NCBI GenBank assembly: GCA_934693135.1
Contig: CAKUVA010000004.1
Span: 1-64,000 of the forward strand
Direction: 5' to 3'
DNA from: an uncultured Bacteroidales bacterium
Lineage (GTDB): Bacteria > Bacteroidota > Bacteroidia > Bacteroidales > UBA932
Length of the DNA: 64,000 nucleotides
The notes under the pieces are model-generated. The model did not search any database, was not told the DNA's origin, and worked only from the letters and a program-made list of their open reading frames with translations. Below are positions 28,159 to 36,809 of this stretch, one piece after another; positions within the stretch are counted from its first letter, which is position 1; each line of letters begins with the position of its first letter. The position numbers and the translations under genes are program-made.

Positions 28159-31100
28159 ATGAATAATCACATTATTAAAAGGCTGCTGGTGATAGTTGTA
28201 GCCATGTGCTCAGGGCTTTTCCTGTATGCACAGTCGTCAGTGAGCGGGATGGTGACTGATCGTAATGGCGAACCGCTTGCAGGTGCTGCCGTTATGGTCC
28301 TGGATGGAACTTCTTCCGATGCTTTGTCGACAGCCATTACAGACATTGACGGAAAATTCAGTGTCACTGCTTCAGAAGGACAGACTCTGTCTGTTAGTTA
28401 CATAGGACATAAGGAGCGAGCTGTCAAGGTTACTTCCTCTGTAGTCTATAATATTGTCATGGAAGTGGATGATATGCTTCTTGATGAGACTGTTGTTGTC
28501 GGATATGGAACCCAGAAGAAGGTTAATTTGACGGGATCTGTGGCGACAGTAGATGCAAAGGCATTGACAGGAAAGCCTATAACACAGGCCAGTACTGCAC
28601 TTCAAGGAATGGTTCCTGGTGTGACGGTTACTACGGCTTCTGGCGGTCCTGGTGACGATGGTGGTACTATTCGAGTTCGCGGTATCAACTCTTTCGGAGG
28701 TAGTTCTACAGCTCCTTTGGTCCTTATTGATGGCGTCGAGGGAAGCATAGATAGTGTGGATCCTGCATTGATAGAGTCTATTTCTGTTTTGAAAGATGCC
28801 GCGTCTTCGGCGATATATGGCTCGCGTGCTGCGAATGGTGTCATTCTGGTGACTACAAAACGTGGAAATACCGACAAGTTCTCATTGTCTTATTCAGGTT
28901 ATGTCGGGTGGCAGAATCCTACGGATCTTCCTAAGGTTGTTAACTCTTTGGAATACAGAAAGCTAACTAATGATATGAACCAACAGGATGGTAAAGATCC
29001 TACATACGATACAGAGACTATGAATAAGTGGAGTGAAAATTATGGAACCGATCCTGATCTTTATCCTGATACGGACTGGCAGAAAGCTGTGTTGACCGGA
29101 TCAGGTTTCATGCATAATCACTCGGTATCGCTTGGCATAGGTACAGAGCGAGTTAAGATGCTCACGACTCTTGGCTATCTAAATCAGGATGGTATAATAG
29201 AGAATTCTGCGCTTCAAAGATATACATTTAGAAACAATACTGATGTGCAATTCAATGATAAGTTGTCGATGAAAATGGACATCGCCTTTTCTAATTCGGA
29301 TAGAGATAAGTCTCCATATCAGAGTACCATATTTAATTATATGAATACACGTCCGGCTGATATCACGAATATGTTCTCTACGGGATTGTACAATGGTCTT
29401 GGTCTACAAGGAAACAATCCTGTGGCGCTTAAAAAGTATGGTGGAAAGAATAGCTTGAATTCCATGAATTTTTCGGGCTCTATATCATTGACATTCAAGC
29501 CGTGGAAATGGCTTTCTCTCCAGGGAATGCTTGCTCCTAAATATACAACGAGCAACAATCATAATTGGAAGAAATCAGTTACAACATATCAAGATAAGGA
29601 AGGTACGGCAACATTGTCATCAACTCCTTTTACGACGCTTACTGAGACAAGCGCTCGCAGTTTCTATGGAAATTACAACTTCCTTGTCACAGCTCAGCAC
29701 AAATTCGGAGGGCATGACTTGAAAGGTGTAATCGGAGTGGAACGTAATACTTATGATTACAAGTATCTTAGTGCATATCGTGAAGGATTTAACTATGATT
29801 ATGATCAAATCGATGCTGGGGAAATCTCCAATATGGACAATGGTGGGCATCGCTATCAGTGGGATATCCTTTCTTATTTTGGTCGTGTGAACTATAGTTT
29901 CAAGGACAGGTATCTTCTTGAGGCTAATATCAGAATGGATGGCTCTTCTCGTTTTACAAAGAAGAACAGATGGGGTTATTTCCCGTCAGTTTCAGGAGCT
30001 TGGCGTGTATCAGAGGAGCCTTTCATGGCGGGTGTGAAAGATAAACTTACAAGCTTGAAATTCAGAGCTTCTTATGGAACTCTCGGAAACCAGAACCTCT
30101 CTGGAGGCGGTGCTGCAAGCTATTATCCTACTACCCAAAATCTTGCTACGGGACAGATTTCAATGAATGACAATATCTATCCTATAGTTACTCTCAATAC
30201 TCTAGCGAATCCTGCTATTAAATGGGAAAAGACTACTATGGTCAATGTAGGTTTGGACTTTTCTCTTTTCGGTAAGTTGTATTTTTCTGGAGATTGGTAT
30301 AATAAGATTACTGATGGTATTCTCATGAAATTAGACATGCCGCTTGGTATCGGACTTAATGCTCCTTATCAGAATGCTGGAAAAGTTCGTAACAGAGGAT
30401 GGGAGATAAGTCTTGGCTATAATGATCAGTGGGGAGATTTCTCTTTTGGCGTTCAGGGTAACTTGTCTGACGTGCGCAATGAAATCCTTGACATGAAGGG
30501 TAAGACATCTACTTCTGGTGTCTTGAGGAATGAAGAGGGGCATGAAATCGCCAGTATTTGGACTCTAAAGAGTATGGGAATAATCCGTACACAGGAAGAG
30601 GCTGATTGGGTTAATGAAAATTGTCCTCAGTTTGGTGAAACTGTCAAGGTGGGAGATATTCGTTATGCTGATGTTGATGAAAGTGGCAAGATAGATGAGA
30701 ATGATAAGGATTTTGTTGGAAGTACTATTCCACGCTATACTTATAGTATGAACTTTAATTTCGGGTGGAAGGGTTTGAATCTAAGTGTCCTTCTTCAAGG
30801 TGTTGGTAAGGCTGATGGTTTCCTTAATACATATTATGTCATGCCAAGCAATATGGGTGGTACTTTCAGAAAGGAGCATCTCGATTGGGCAAGTGTTGAA
30901 AATCCTAACGGGAAGACGCCTCGTCTGACAAGTGACTGCAAGAATAACTGGTATGATTCTTCATTCTGGATGAAGAGTGCTGCATATCTCAGAGTGAAGA
31001 ATGTTACAATAGGATATAGTCTCCCTGCGAGTTGGATGAAGAGATGCCGGATTCAGTCAGTATATGTATATGCTAGTGCGCAAAATCTCTTTACGTTTAC

Positions 31101-31239
31101 AAATTTCTGGAAAGGCTATGATCCGGAGGTTGGCTATAATGGTGATTCGAGTGGTTCGTTTGATGTGGTGAGCCTCGGTGCTGCAAATAATTATCCTCAG
31201 ATGAAGACTTACACTCTTGGACTTCAGATTAAATTCTAA
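28159..31239 (+). CDS. SusC/RagA-family TonB-dependent outer-membrane transporter
   Basis: A 1026-residue SusC-type protein. The signal peptide is about residues 1-25 (ends L-F-L-Y-A-Q). A carboxypeptidase-regulatory-like domain follows (G-M-V-T-D-R-N-G-E-P-L-A-G-A, about 28-105). The TonB contact D-E-T-V-V-V-G-Y-G-T-Q-K-K comes next, then the plug domain with R-V-R-G-I-N-S-F-G-G and V-L-I-D-G-V-E-G, and a 22-strand barrel ending in aromatic-K-F. It imports a ligand captured by the SusD lipoprotein encoded 14 bases downstream. The ligand cannot be read from sequence. A nucleic acid or phosphate-bearing compound is suggested only by the EEP gene further along. Confidence 0.95.
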   Translation: MNNHIIKRLLVIVVAMCSGLFLYAQSSVSGMVTDRNGEPLAGAAVMVLDGTSSDALSTAITDIDGKFSVTASEGQTLSVSYIGHKERAVKVTSSVVYNIVMEVDDMLLDETVVVGYGTQKKVNLTGSVATVDAKALTGKPITQASTALQGMVPGVTVTTASGGPGDDGGTIRVRGINSFGGSSTAPLVLIDGVEGSIDSVDPALIESISVLKDAASSAIYGSRAANGVILVTTKRGNTDKFSLSYSGYVGWQNPTDLPKVVNSLEYRKLTNDMNQQDGKDPTYDTETMNKWSENYGTDPDLYPDTDWQKAVLTGSGFMHNHSVSLGIGTERVKMLTTLGYLNQDGIIENSALQRYTFRNNTDVQFNDKLSMKMDIAFSNSDRDKSPYQSTIFNYMNTRPADITNMFSTGLYNGLGLQGNNPVALKKYGGKNSLNSMNFSGSISLTFKPWKWLSLQGMLAPKYTTSNNHNWKKSVTTYQDKEGTATLSSTPFTTLTETSARSFYGNYNFLVTAQHKFGGHDLKGVIGVERNTYDYKYLSAYREGFNYDYDQIDAGEISNMDNGGHRYQWDILSYFGRVNYSFKDRYLLEANIRMDGSSRFTKKNRWGYFPSVSGAWRVSEEPFMAGVKDKLTSLKFRASYGTLGNQNLSGGGAASYYPTTQNLATGQISMNDNIYPIVTLNTLANPAIKWEKTTMVNVGLDFSLFGKLYFSGDWYNKITDGILMKLDMPLGIGLNAPYQNAGKVRNRGWEISLGYNDQWGDFSFGVQGNLSDVRNEILDMKGKTSTSGVLRNEEGHEIASIWTLKSMGIIRTQEEADWVNENCPQFGETVKVGDIRYADVDESGKIDENDKDFVGSTIPRYTYSMNFNFGWKGLNLSVLLQGVGKADGFLNTYYVMPSNMGGTFRKEHLDWASVENPNGKTPRLTSDCKNNWYDSSFWMKSAAYLRVKNVTIGYSLPASWMKRCRIQSVYVYASAQNLFTFTNFWKGYDPEVGYNGDSSGSFDVVSLGAANNYPQMKTYTLGLQIKF

Positions 31240-31253
31240 AATATTGACATTAT

Positions 31254-33056
31254 ATGAGAAAAAATATTGTTATTTATACATTGTTGTGCGGAATTGCCAT
31301 TTCAGGATGTTCTTTGGATAAGGAATATCTGAATGGACCAAATGCGTCATCCTTTCCTGCGTCTAAGGAGGAAGTTCAATCTGGCGTGTTTGCTGCCTAT
31401 AAGAGCTTATCATCTATAAGTGCACAGTCGACTCCTTATCCTGGACTTCAGGATAATGCTACGGATATTGGAGCAAGCCGTTTGAATGTCGCTAACTATA
31501 ATTATCAACAGACATCCAAAATGGTCCCATCTAATGCTTGGGTGAAAAAGGTCTACGAATGTATTTACAAGACAGTTGCGAGGTGTAATTTGGTTCTTGA
31601 TAATATTGATAAAGCCAAGGATAAGATGACGGATGCGGAATATGGGACATATAAGGCTGAACTTATCATGCTAAGGTCTTACTTATTTGAATGGGGATGT
31701 GAACTTTACGGGGATATTCCTTACATTGACCATACTCTCGCTCTTGGTGATACATATAAGAGAACTGCTAAATCAGATGTTATCGCTAATATTCTCGATA
31801 AGGATATGACGGATGAACTTATTGATTGTCTTCCTGTGAGGTTCAGTAAGACAGAATTTGGTTATACGAGAATAGGCAGGGCTGCAGCGTATGGTCTTAA
31901 AGCAAGAATCTGTTTGAATTGGGGGCGTTTCGATGATGCTGCAAAATATGCCGATAAGGCGATTTCTCTTGCTGAGGGTGCCGGATATAAGATGGCTGAC
32001 GTTGATCTCTCGTTTTGCGGAAAGGACTATACTTCAGGTGAGCCTGTCGCTACTCCTATTTTTGGATTGAATGAAGCTAAAGCTGGAGATGAATGGCTCT
32101 GGGGTATAGAATTCAATACTCAAATTAGTTCGAATCAACATAATTCTGAATATTATTCCGCGCCTCGTATTGTCGGAGGATGTTCGTATTTTAGTCCTAC
32201 TCAGGCTTTTATAGATGCTATCCAATGTATTGATGGTAAATCTATAGTGGAGTCGCCTCTTTATAATTGGGAAAAACCATGGGAAAATAGAGATCCACGT
32301 TTGGATTTATTCTGTGTGCGTCCTGGTTCAAGGGTTCTTGGGCTTCAGTTTGAGACAAACCCGTCTGTGAAGAAGGTGTATAATTATAATAAGAGTGCAG
32401 AGGGTGTTCTCGTGGCTAATTCTGAGGCTACTGGAACCAAATCAGAGTATGGTGCCAATGGAAAAAAAGGTCCGTGCGGGTATCTTTGGCGAAAATACTT
32501 GGATATGACAGAGTTTAAGTATAATAACAGTAGCTTCGGAACCAAATCTGTGTGTGTACTTGGATTCCCTATCATGCGTCTTCCAGAATTGTATCTCGTG
32601 CGTGCGGAGGCTAATATTGAGAGTGTATCTGGTAATCTTGGACAGGCTAAACTTGATATTGAGAAAGTGCGTTCGAGGGTAGGTATGCCTACATTGACAG
32701 TATCAGATAGGGATGGTCTTAGGTCTGCTTTGAGATATGAGCGTATGGTCGAGCTTTGCAATGAGGGCTTTCGTTGGTTCGATATTCGTCGATGGGGGAT
32801 TGTTGAAACTGTCCTTTCTGGCGACCTTATGGCTCCTAGTCTCAATGGGGCGGTGTCAAATGCGAAACCTACGATTGATAAGAACTGGCATGTGACATAT
32901 TCTGGGACTACTTGGGATGGAAAGGAACAGAACCTTAGAAAGTTTCTAACTTTCGTATATGACCCATCAAAGGATGTGGTCTGGCCGATTCCTGAGGATG
33001 AACGTGTAGCGAATCCAAATATTACGCAGAATCCGGGTTATGCAGGTGCTGAATAG
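31254..33056 (+). CDS. SusD/RagB-family surface nutrient-binding lipoprotein
   Basis: A 600-residue lipoprotein with lipobox I-S-G-C (Cys19). The alpha-helical TPR-rich SusD fold shows the typical segment Y-K-A-E-L-I-M-L-R-S-Y-L-F. The C-terminal signature has G-F-R-W-F-D-I-R-R-W-G and ends W-P-I-P-x-x-E-R-x-x-N-P-N-I-T-Q-N-P-G-Y. It forms the lid over the SusC partner. A hairpin follows within 20 bases of the stop, so the pair may be a transcription unit partly separate from the downstream oxidoreductase. Confidence 0.95.
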   Translation: MRKNIVIYTLLCGIAISGCSLDKEYLNGPNASSFPASKEEVQSGVFAAYKSLSSISAQSTPYPGLQDNATDIGASRLNVANYNYQQTSKMVPSNAWVKKVYECIYKTVARCNLVLDNIDKAKDKMTDAEYGTYKAELIMLRSYLFEWGCELYGDIPYIDHTLALGDTYKRTAKSDVIANILDKDMTDELIDCLPVRFSKTEFGYTRIGRAAAYGLKARICLNWGRFDDAAKYADKAISLAEGAGYKMADVDLSFCGKDYTSGEPVATPIFGLNEAKAGDEWLWGIEFNTQISSNQHNSEYYSAPRIVGGCSYFSPTQAFIDAIQCIDGKSIVESPLYNWEKPWENRDPRLDLFCVRPGSRVLGLQFETNPSVKKVYNYNKSAEGVLVANSEATGTKSEYGANGKKGPCGYLWRKYLDMTEFKYNNSSFGTKSVCVLGFPIMRLPELYLVRAEANIESVSGNLGQAKLDIEKVRSRVGMPTLTVSDRDGLRSALRYERMVELCNEGFRWFDIRRWGIVETVLSGDLMAPSLNGAVSNAKPTIDKNWHVTYSGTTWDGKEQNLRKFLTFVYDPSKDVVWPIPEDERVANPNITQNPGYAGAE

Positions 33057-33071
33057 TCTGTAATGTCTTTG

Positions 33072-33109
33072 AGAGTCTGATTCCCTTATGAGGAGGAGTC
33101 AGACTCTTA
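33072..33109 (+). terminator. Terminator-like hairpin after first susD
   Basis: AGAGTCTGATTCC (33072-33084) and GGAGTCAGACTCT (33095-33107) pair over 13 positions with one G-T, around a 10-base loop. The tail TTAAAATT is a weak T-run, so termination may be incomplete. Confidence 0.65.
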
Positions 33110-33237
33110 AAATTGACTTTCATTATGTGTTATGATGTACTATTTTATAAGTTGGTGTTAGTGATAATAGAAAACAAATGAAAAATTCTAAATGAATTAT
33201 TTTCATTTTAGGCGCGTAATTAGTAATTTAGTGCCGC

Positions 33238-33259
33238 ATAATGAAACATACGAAACTAT
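33238..33259 (+). promoter_or_regulatory. Leader motif shared with susC, before FAD oxidoreductase
   Basis: ATAATGAAAC (33238-33247), four bases, then GAAACTAT (33252-33259), 20 bases before the ATG. The same two blocks occur five bases apart at 28050-28072 in the susC leader, and GAAACTAT recurs at 27907-27914. A near match to the -7 box (TAATTTAG, 33224-33231) lies just upstream. Co-regulation of the two units is inferred. Confidence 0.5.
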
Positions 33260-33279
33260 AAAATTTAAATATTGATATC

Positions 33280-34653
33280 ATGAATACTTTTGGCACTATC
33301 AAGGAGCCGGCAAAAGAAATTCCGGTAAGAGATAAAGTGGATATTCTCGTAGTCGGTGGAGGTCCTGCTGGTATTATGGCCGCAAGAGCTGCAGCTGGCA
33401 ATGGATTGAAAGTTATGCTTATAGAGAGCAGAGGTTTCATAGGCGGAAATCTTACATTAGGACTGCCTATTCTCGGGTACCTTGGACGTAAGGGAAATCA
33501 AGTGGTGGAAGGTCTGCCACAGATGCTTATAGACAGACTTCGTGCCAAGGGTAAGGCTTCTGAACATAAGCCGTGCAAGAATCATGTAAGCCTCACTATC
33601 ATTGACCCAGAGGAAGTTAAGGATGTTGCCTTGGGTATGTTAGAGGAAGTCGGAGTTAAAATTCTGCTTTATGTTTTTTGCTCAGATGTTATAAAGGAGG
33701 GGAACGATATTAAGGGCGTTATTGTAGAAAGCAAGGAAGGGCGTGAAGCCATTCTTGCGAAAACAGTGATTGATTGTACTGGAGATGGTGATGTAGCGTT
33801 TAGGGCTGGAGTTGAATGTAGCAAAGGTGATAAGGATGGTGGAATGCAGCCTCCTACCCTTATGTTCTCTATGCGCGGTGTGAATGTTCAAGAGCTTCGG
33901 GATGCTATCGTGAATCGCCATGAGGAGTTTGATATGGATGTCATGCCTGTTGAACAATTCAAACAAGGACCATTCATAGTTGTAGGATTCAGAAATAAAA
34001 TCAATGAGGCAAGGGAGCATGGATATAAGATACCTGTTGCGCGTACTATACTTATAACTGGTCTTGCAGATGACGAAATATGGGTTAATATGTCCAGAGT
34101 CTGCGGCGTGGATTCTACAAACCCGGAAAGTTATACGGAAGGTGAGCTCGCTGCTCGTTTCCAGAATGATGAGGTAGAGAGATACCTTCGTGACTATATT
34201 CCAGGATTCGAACATGCATGGAGAGATAAAGTTGCACCATTTATGGGAATTAGGGAAAGCCGTGAGATAAAGGGAAAGTATATGCTTACTGCGGATGATA
34301 TCCTATCATGCCGTAAGTTTGATGATGCTATAGGCGTTGGAAGTTATCCTGTGGACATCCATCATAGCCATGGAGATGACTGTACCATGATGTGGTGCCC
34401 TGATTGCTATGATTTGCCGTATAGAATGTTAGTTCCGGAAAAGGTTGAGAATCTGCTTGTCGCCGGACGTTGCGCCTCCATGACTCATGAAGCTATGGCA
34501 TCGGCTCGAGTTATGTCTACTTGCATGGTTATGGGAGAGGCTGCCGGAAGGGCTGCGAGAATCGCATTGTCCGATGGCGTGCCTGTTTCCGCTGTCAATG
34601 TCGACGAAGTTCGTAAAGATTTGAAAGATAATGGTGCATATCTTAGAGATTAG
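33280..34653 (+). CDS. FAD-dependent oxidoreductase (FAD_oxidored family)
   Basis: A 457-residue cytoplasmic flavoprotein. The dinucleotide-binding motif is V-D-I-L-V-V-G-G-G-P-A-G-I-M-A-A-R-A-A at about residues 20-38. An FAD-contacting I-D-C-T-G-D-G-D-V-A segment follows at about 164-173. The C-terminal loop is V-A-G-R-C-A-S-M-T-H-E-A. Family members (PF12831-like) are often found in carbohydrate loci, and the substrate is unknown. It sits between a susC/susD pair and a secreted phosphoesterase gene that starts 7 bases downstream, so the two are probably co-transcribed. No signal peptide is seen. It carries the shared leader motif upstream. Confidence 0.85.
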   Translation: MNTFGTIKEPAKEIPVRDKVDILVVGGGPAGIMAARAAAGNGLKVMLIESRGFIGGNLTLGLPILGYLGRKGNQVVEGLPQMLIDRLRAKGKASEHKPCKNHVSLTIIDPEEVKDVALGMLEEVGVKILLYVFCSDVIKEGNDIKGVIVESKEGREAILAKTVIDCTGDGDVAFRAGVECSKGDKDGGMQPPTLMFSMRGVNVQELRDAIVNRHEEFDMDVMPVEQFKQGPFIVVGFRNKINEAREHGYKIPVARTILITGLADDEIWVNMSRVCGVDSTNPESYTEGELAARFQNDEVERYLRDYIPGFEHAWRDKVAPFMGIRESREIKGKYMLTADDILSCRKFDDAIGVGSYPVDIHHSHGDDCTMMWCPDCYDLPYRMLVPEKVENLLVAGRCASMTHEAMASARVMSTCMVMGEAAGRAARIALSDGVPVSAVNVDEVRKDLKDNGAYLRD

Positions 34654-34659
34654 AATATT

Positions 34660-35571
34660 ATGAAGCTATCTGTAAAAGCATTGACTGCATTGTTTGCAGT
34701 ACTGGCATTGACAATGACAGCATCCGCAGCGAGGCGTTCGACTGCGATTCCTCAAGAAAAAGGTACTCACAGAATAATGTCTTGCAATATTAGGATTACC
34801 GGCCTTGATGCAGATGAAGGTACTCCTGGCCAGTGGGAGAATCGTAGGGAGGTATGCCGTGACATGATTTTGGAACAGAACCCTGATATAGTCTGCATGC
34901 AGGAAGTCATATATGATTCGTATAATTATATGAAGGAGCAGTTGAAGGACTACTTTGGCTTCGGTTTCTCTGGCCCTGAAATGGATCCATATACAGAAGG
35001 CTATCACTTCATCGGAAAGAATGTCATTTTCTTTAAGAAATCACGATATGAGATGACAGGATCAGGTGTTTATTGGCTTTCAGAGACACCACTTGAGGGG
35101 GGAAGTTGTTCGTGGGGAACTACGAGAGCAAGACATTGCAATTGGGTAAGACTCAAGGATAAAAAGACAGGTGAGGAATTCCGTGTGTTGGATGTTCATC
35201 TTGACCATAAAACAGAGGTTGCAAGGCAGGAACAGGCAAAACTTGTCGTCTGGGAGTCATCACAATATGCTGAAGATTTTCCTCAGATAATATGTGGTGA
35301 TTTCAATTCTGGACTTTCTGGAGTTGCAGTAGGAACACTTCATAATGCAGGATGGAAGGATGCCTATGAATGGCTTGAACAGCCGGAAAGAAATAGTTAT
35401 CACGGCTTTAAAGGAGATGGTTATAAGAAAAATACGAAGAAGCGTATTGATTTTATATTTCTACATGGAGATGTTAAACCCGTGCTTGCGACCATGTTGA
35501 CAGAAAATAGAGGCGGTGTATATCCAAGCGATCATTTCTTCATGCTTTCAGATGTTAAATTTGAAAAGTAG
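34660..35571 (+). CDS. Secreted endonuclease/exonuclease/phosphatase family protein
   Basis: A 303-residue EEP-fold hydrolase with a signal peptide (about residues 1-23, ending A-S-A-A). The metal and catalytic motifs are visible: S-C-N-I-R near the N-terminus, M-Q-E-V with the Mg-binding glutamate, L-D-V-H-L-D-H, I-I-C-G-D-F-N-S, and the terminal Y-P-S-D-H-F. EEP members cut DNA or RNA, or remove phosphates from inositol phosphates or lipids. Sequence alone does not choose. Export and proximity to a nucleoside-scavenging operon make a nucleic acid or nucleotide substrate attractive but unproven. It ends one base from the convergent lacI-type gene. Confidence 0.86.
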   Translation: MKLSVKALTALFAVLALTMTASAARRSTAIPQEKGTHRIMSCNIRITGLDADEGTPGQWENRREVCRDMILEQNPDIVCMQEVIYDSYNYMKEQLKDYFGFGFSGPEMDPYTEGYHFIGKNVIFFKKSRYEMTGSGVYWLSETPLEGGSCSWGTTRARHCNWVRLKDKKTGEEFRVLDVHLDHKTEVARQEQAKLVVWESSQYAEDFPQIICGDFNSGLSGVAVGTLHNAGWKDAYEWLEQPERNSYHGFKGDGYKKNTKKRIDFIFLHGDVKPVLATMLTENRGGVYPSDHFFMLSDVKFEK

Positions 35572-35572
35572 C

Positions 35573-36589
35573 CTATACTTTTACGGGGATACATACAGAA
35601 TTTCTTGTAATTAGACGCGGTGCGAGCTCTATCTGAGTGACGCACCGCTTATTTGTTGCTATGCTTTCGAACAAAAGTTTAGTCGCCATTTTCCCCATTT
35701 CTTCTGTCGGTTGACCTATTCGGGTCAATGCCGGGGTCATGTAATCCATATATAGGTTGTTGTCGAATCCGATTACTGAGATGTCCTCAGGAATTCTCAT
35801 GTTAGCCTCGCGGATGGCTTTCATGACGCCAAGCATTATCGTGTTGCTCAATGCGAATATTGCAGATGGTCTGTCGACACGATTAAGCAGTAGTTTTGTT
35901 TCCAAATAACCATTCTGAACGGAGAATTCGTTACCGACCACTATTGCGCTGTCTTTTATTCCTGCCTTGTCGAGCGCCGCAAGATACCCTGCTACGCGTC
36001 TTTTGTTAGGAAGTGATCCTGTTACGCCCTGTACGCATGCTATTTTTGAGTGTCCGTTCATTATGAGATGATTTACTGCCTCAAGACTGCCCAGATAATT
36101 ATTTGTGGTTACATATGGAAGTGATGACCCTTTAAAATATCTGTCAATCAAGATTACAGGCAGATATTTGCGATTTATTTCTTCTAACAAGGAAGGGTCT
36201 TCTCCGCATGGTACAGCGATGATTCCTTCTACTTGACGAGACATTAGAGACGATATTCCATTTTTCTCGCTTGCCGTGTTTTCAGCAGAATCGATAACTA
36301 TGGTCGTATAGTTGTGTCTTCTTGCTTCGCTGACAATTGTACTGGCAATATCCGCGAAATACGGGTTGGCGAGTTCTGGAACGAGTAATCCTATGGTATT
36401 AGTCTTGTTAGTCCTAAGGTTTTGCGCAACAATGTTTGGAAAATAATTGTTTTTTCTGGCTGCTTCAATAATCTTAGACTGAGTGTCTTCACTTATGCGG
36501 TATTTATCTGACTTTCCGCTCAATACTCTGGAAATTGTTGTGATTGAGTATCCTGTTTTGGCTGCTAGTCCTGCGAGAGTTTCTTTCAT
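35573..36589 (-). CDS. LacI-family transcriptional regulator
   Basis: A 338-residue LacI/GalR-type repressor. The N-terminal helix-turn-helix reads L-A-A-K-T-G-Y-S-I-T-T-I-S-R-V-L-S-G (about 7-24) and is followed by a hinge helix. A periplasmic-binding-protein-like effector domain follows (T-N-T-I-G-L-L-V-P-E-L-A-N-P-Y-F from about residue 63). It is divergent from the ribokinase operon, and four TTTGCGC sites lie in the shared intergenic region. One overlaps its own -7 box, so it probably controls itself and the operon. The effector is likely ribose or a related sugar, by context only. Confidence 0.92.
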   Translation of the reverse strand: MKETLAGLAAKTGYSITTISRVLSGKSDKYRISEDTQSKIIEAARKNNYFPNIVAQNLRTNKTNTIGLLVPELANPYFADIASTIVSEARRHNYTTIVIDSAENTASEKNGISSLMSRQVEGIIAVPCGEDPSLLEEINRKYLPVILIDRYFKGSSLPYVTTNNYLGSLEAVNHLIMNGHSKIACVQGVTGSLPNKRRVAGYLAALDKAGIKDSAIVVGNEFSVQNGYLETKLLLNRVDRPSAIFALSNTIMLGVMKAIREANMRIPEDISVIGFDNNLYMDYMTPALTRIGQPTEEMGKMATKLLFESIATNKRCVTQIELAPRLITRNSVCIPVKV

Positions 36590-36611
36590 CTTTAGTGAAT
36601 AATTAACGGGT

Positions 36612-36663
36612 TTTGCGCAAATATATGAAAAAAGCGCGCAAATCTGTATCGTTTTTGCGCTTA
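36612..36663. promoter_or_regulatory. Three TTTGCGC operator-like sites near lacI promoter
   Basis: The palindrome TTTGCGCAAA occurs at 36612-36621, TTTGCGCGCT on the minus strand at 36633-36642, and TTTGCGCTTA at 36654-36663. Spacing is 21 bases, two helical turns. The first overlaps the lacI -7 box. The central CG and dyad symmetry are typical of LacI-family operators. Confidence 0.7.
36618..36625 (-). promoter_or_regulatory. Probable -7 box of the lacI-type gene
   Basis: On the minus strand it reads TATATTTG, a full TAnnTTTG match 28 bases before the ATG. It overlaps the palindromic operator at 36612-36621, which fits autorepression. Confidence 0.6.
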
Positions 36664-36670
36664 TTTTTTT

Positions 36671-36693
36671 ATGATTTTCTTGTAAAAAATCAT
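36671..36693. repeat. AT-rich inverted repeat between operators
   Basis: ATGATTTT (36671-36678) and AAAATCAT (36686-36693) are perfect complements around seven bases, flanked by T-runs. It could form a weak hairpin on either strand or be a protein site between the two operator groups. Its role is not known. Confidence 0.5.
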
Positions 36694-36724
36694 TTTTAAA
36701 GGTGTTTTCGTAAGGTTGTACTTC

Positions 36725-36750
36725 TATATTTGCGATAACGTTTGCGCATA
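36725..36750 (+). promoter_or_regulatory. Ribokinase operon -7 box and operator
   Basis: TATATTTG (36725-36732) matches the -7 consensus. TTTGCGCATA (36741-36750) follows at the predicted start site, where a bound repressor would block initiation. The leader to the ribokinase ATG is about 70 bases. No convincing -33 TTG at normal spacing is seen. Confidence 0.6.
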
Positions 36751-36809
36751 AAGCACATATTTATGCTATTTTTTGAAGATACACTGAAACTGATAACATT
36801 TCTTACTAT

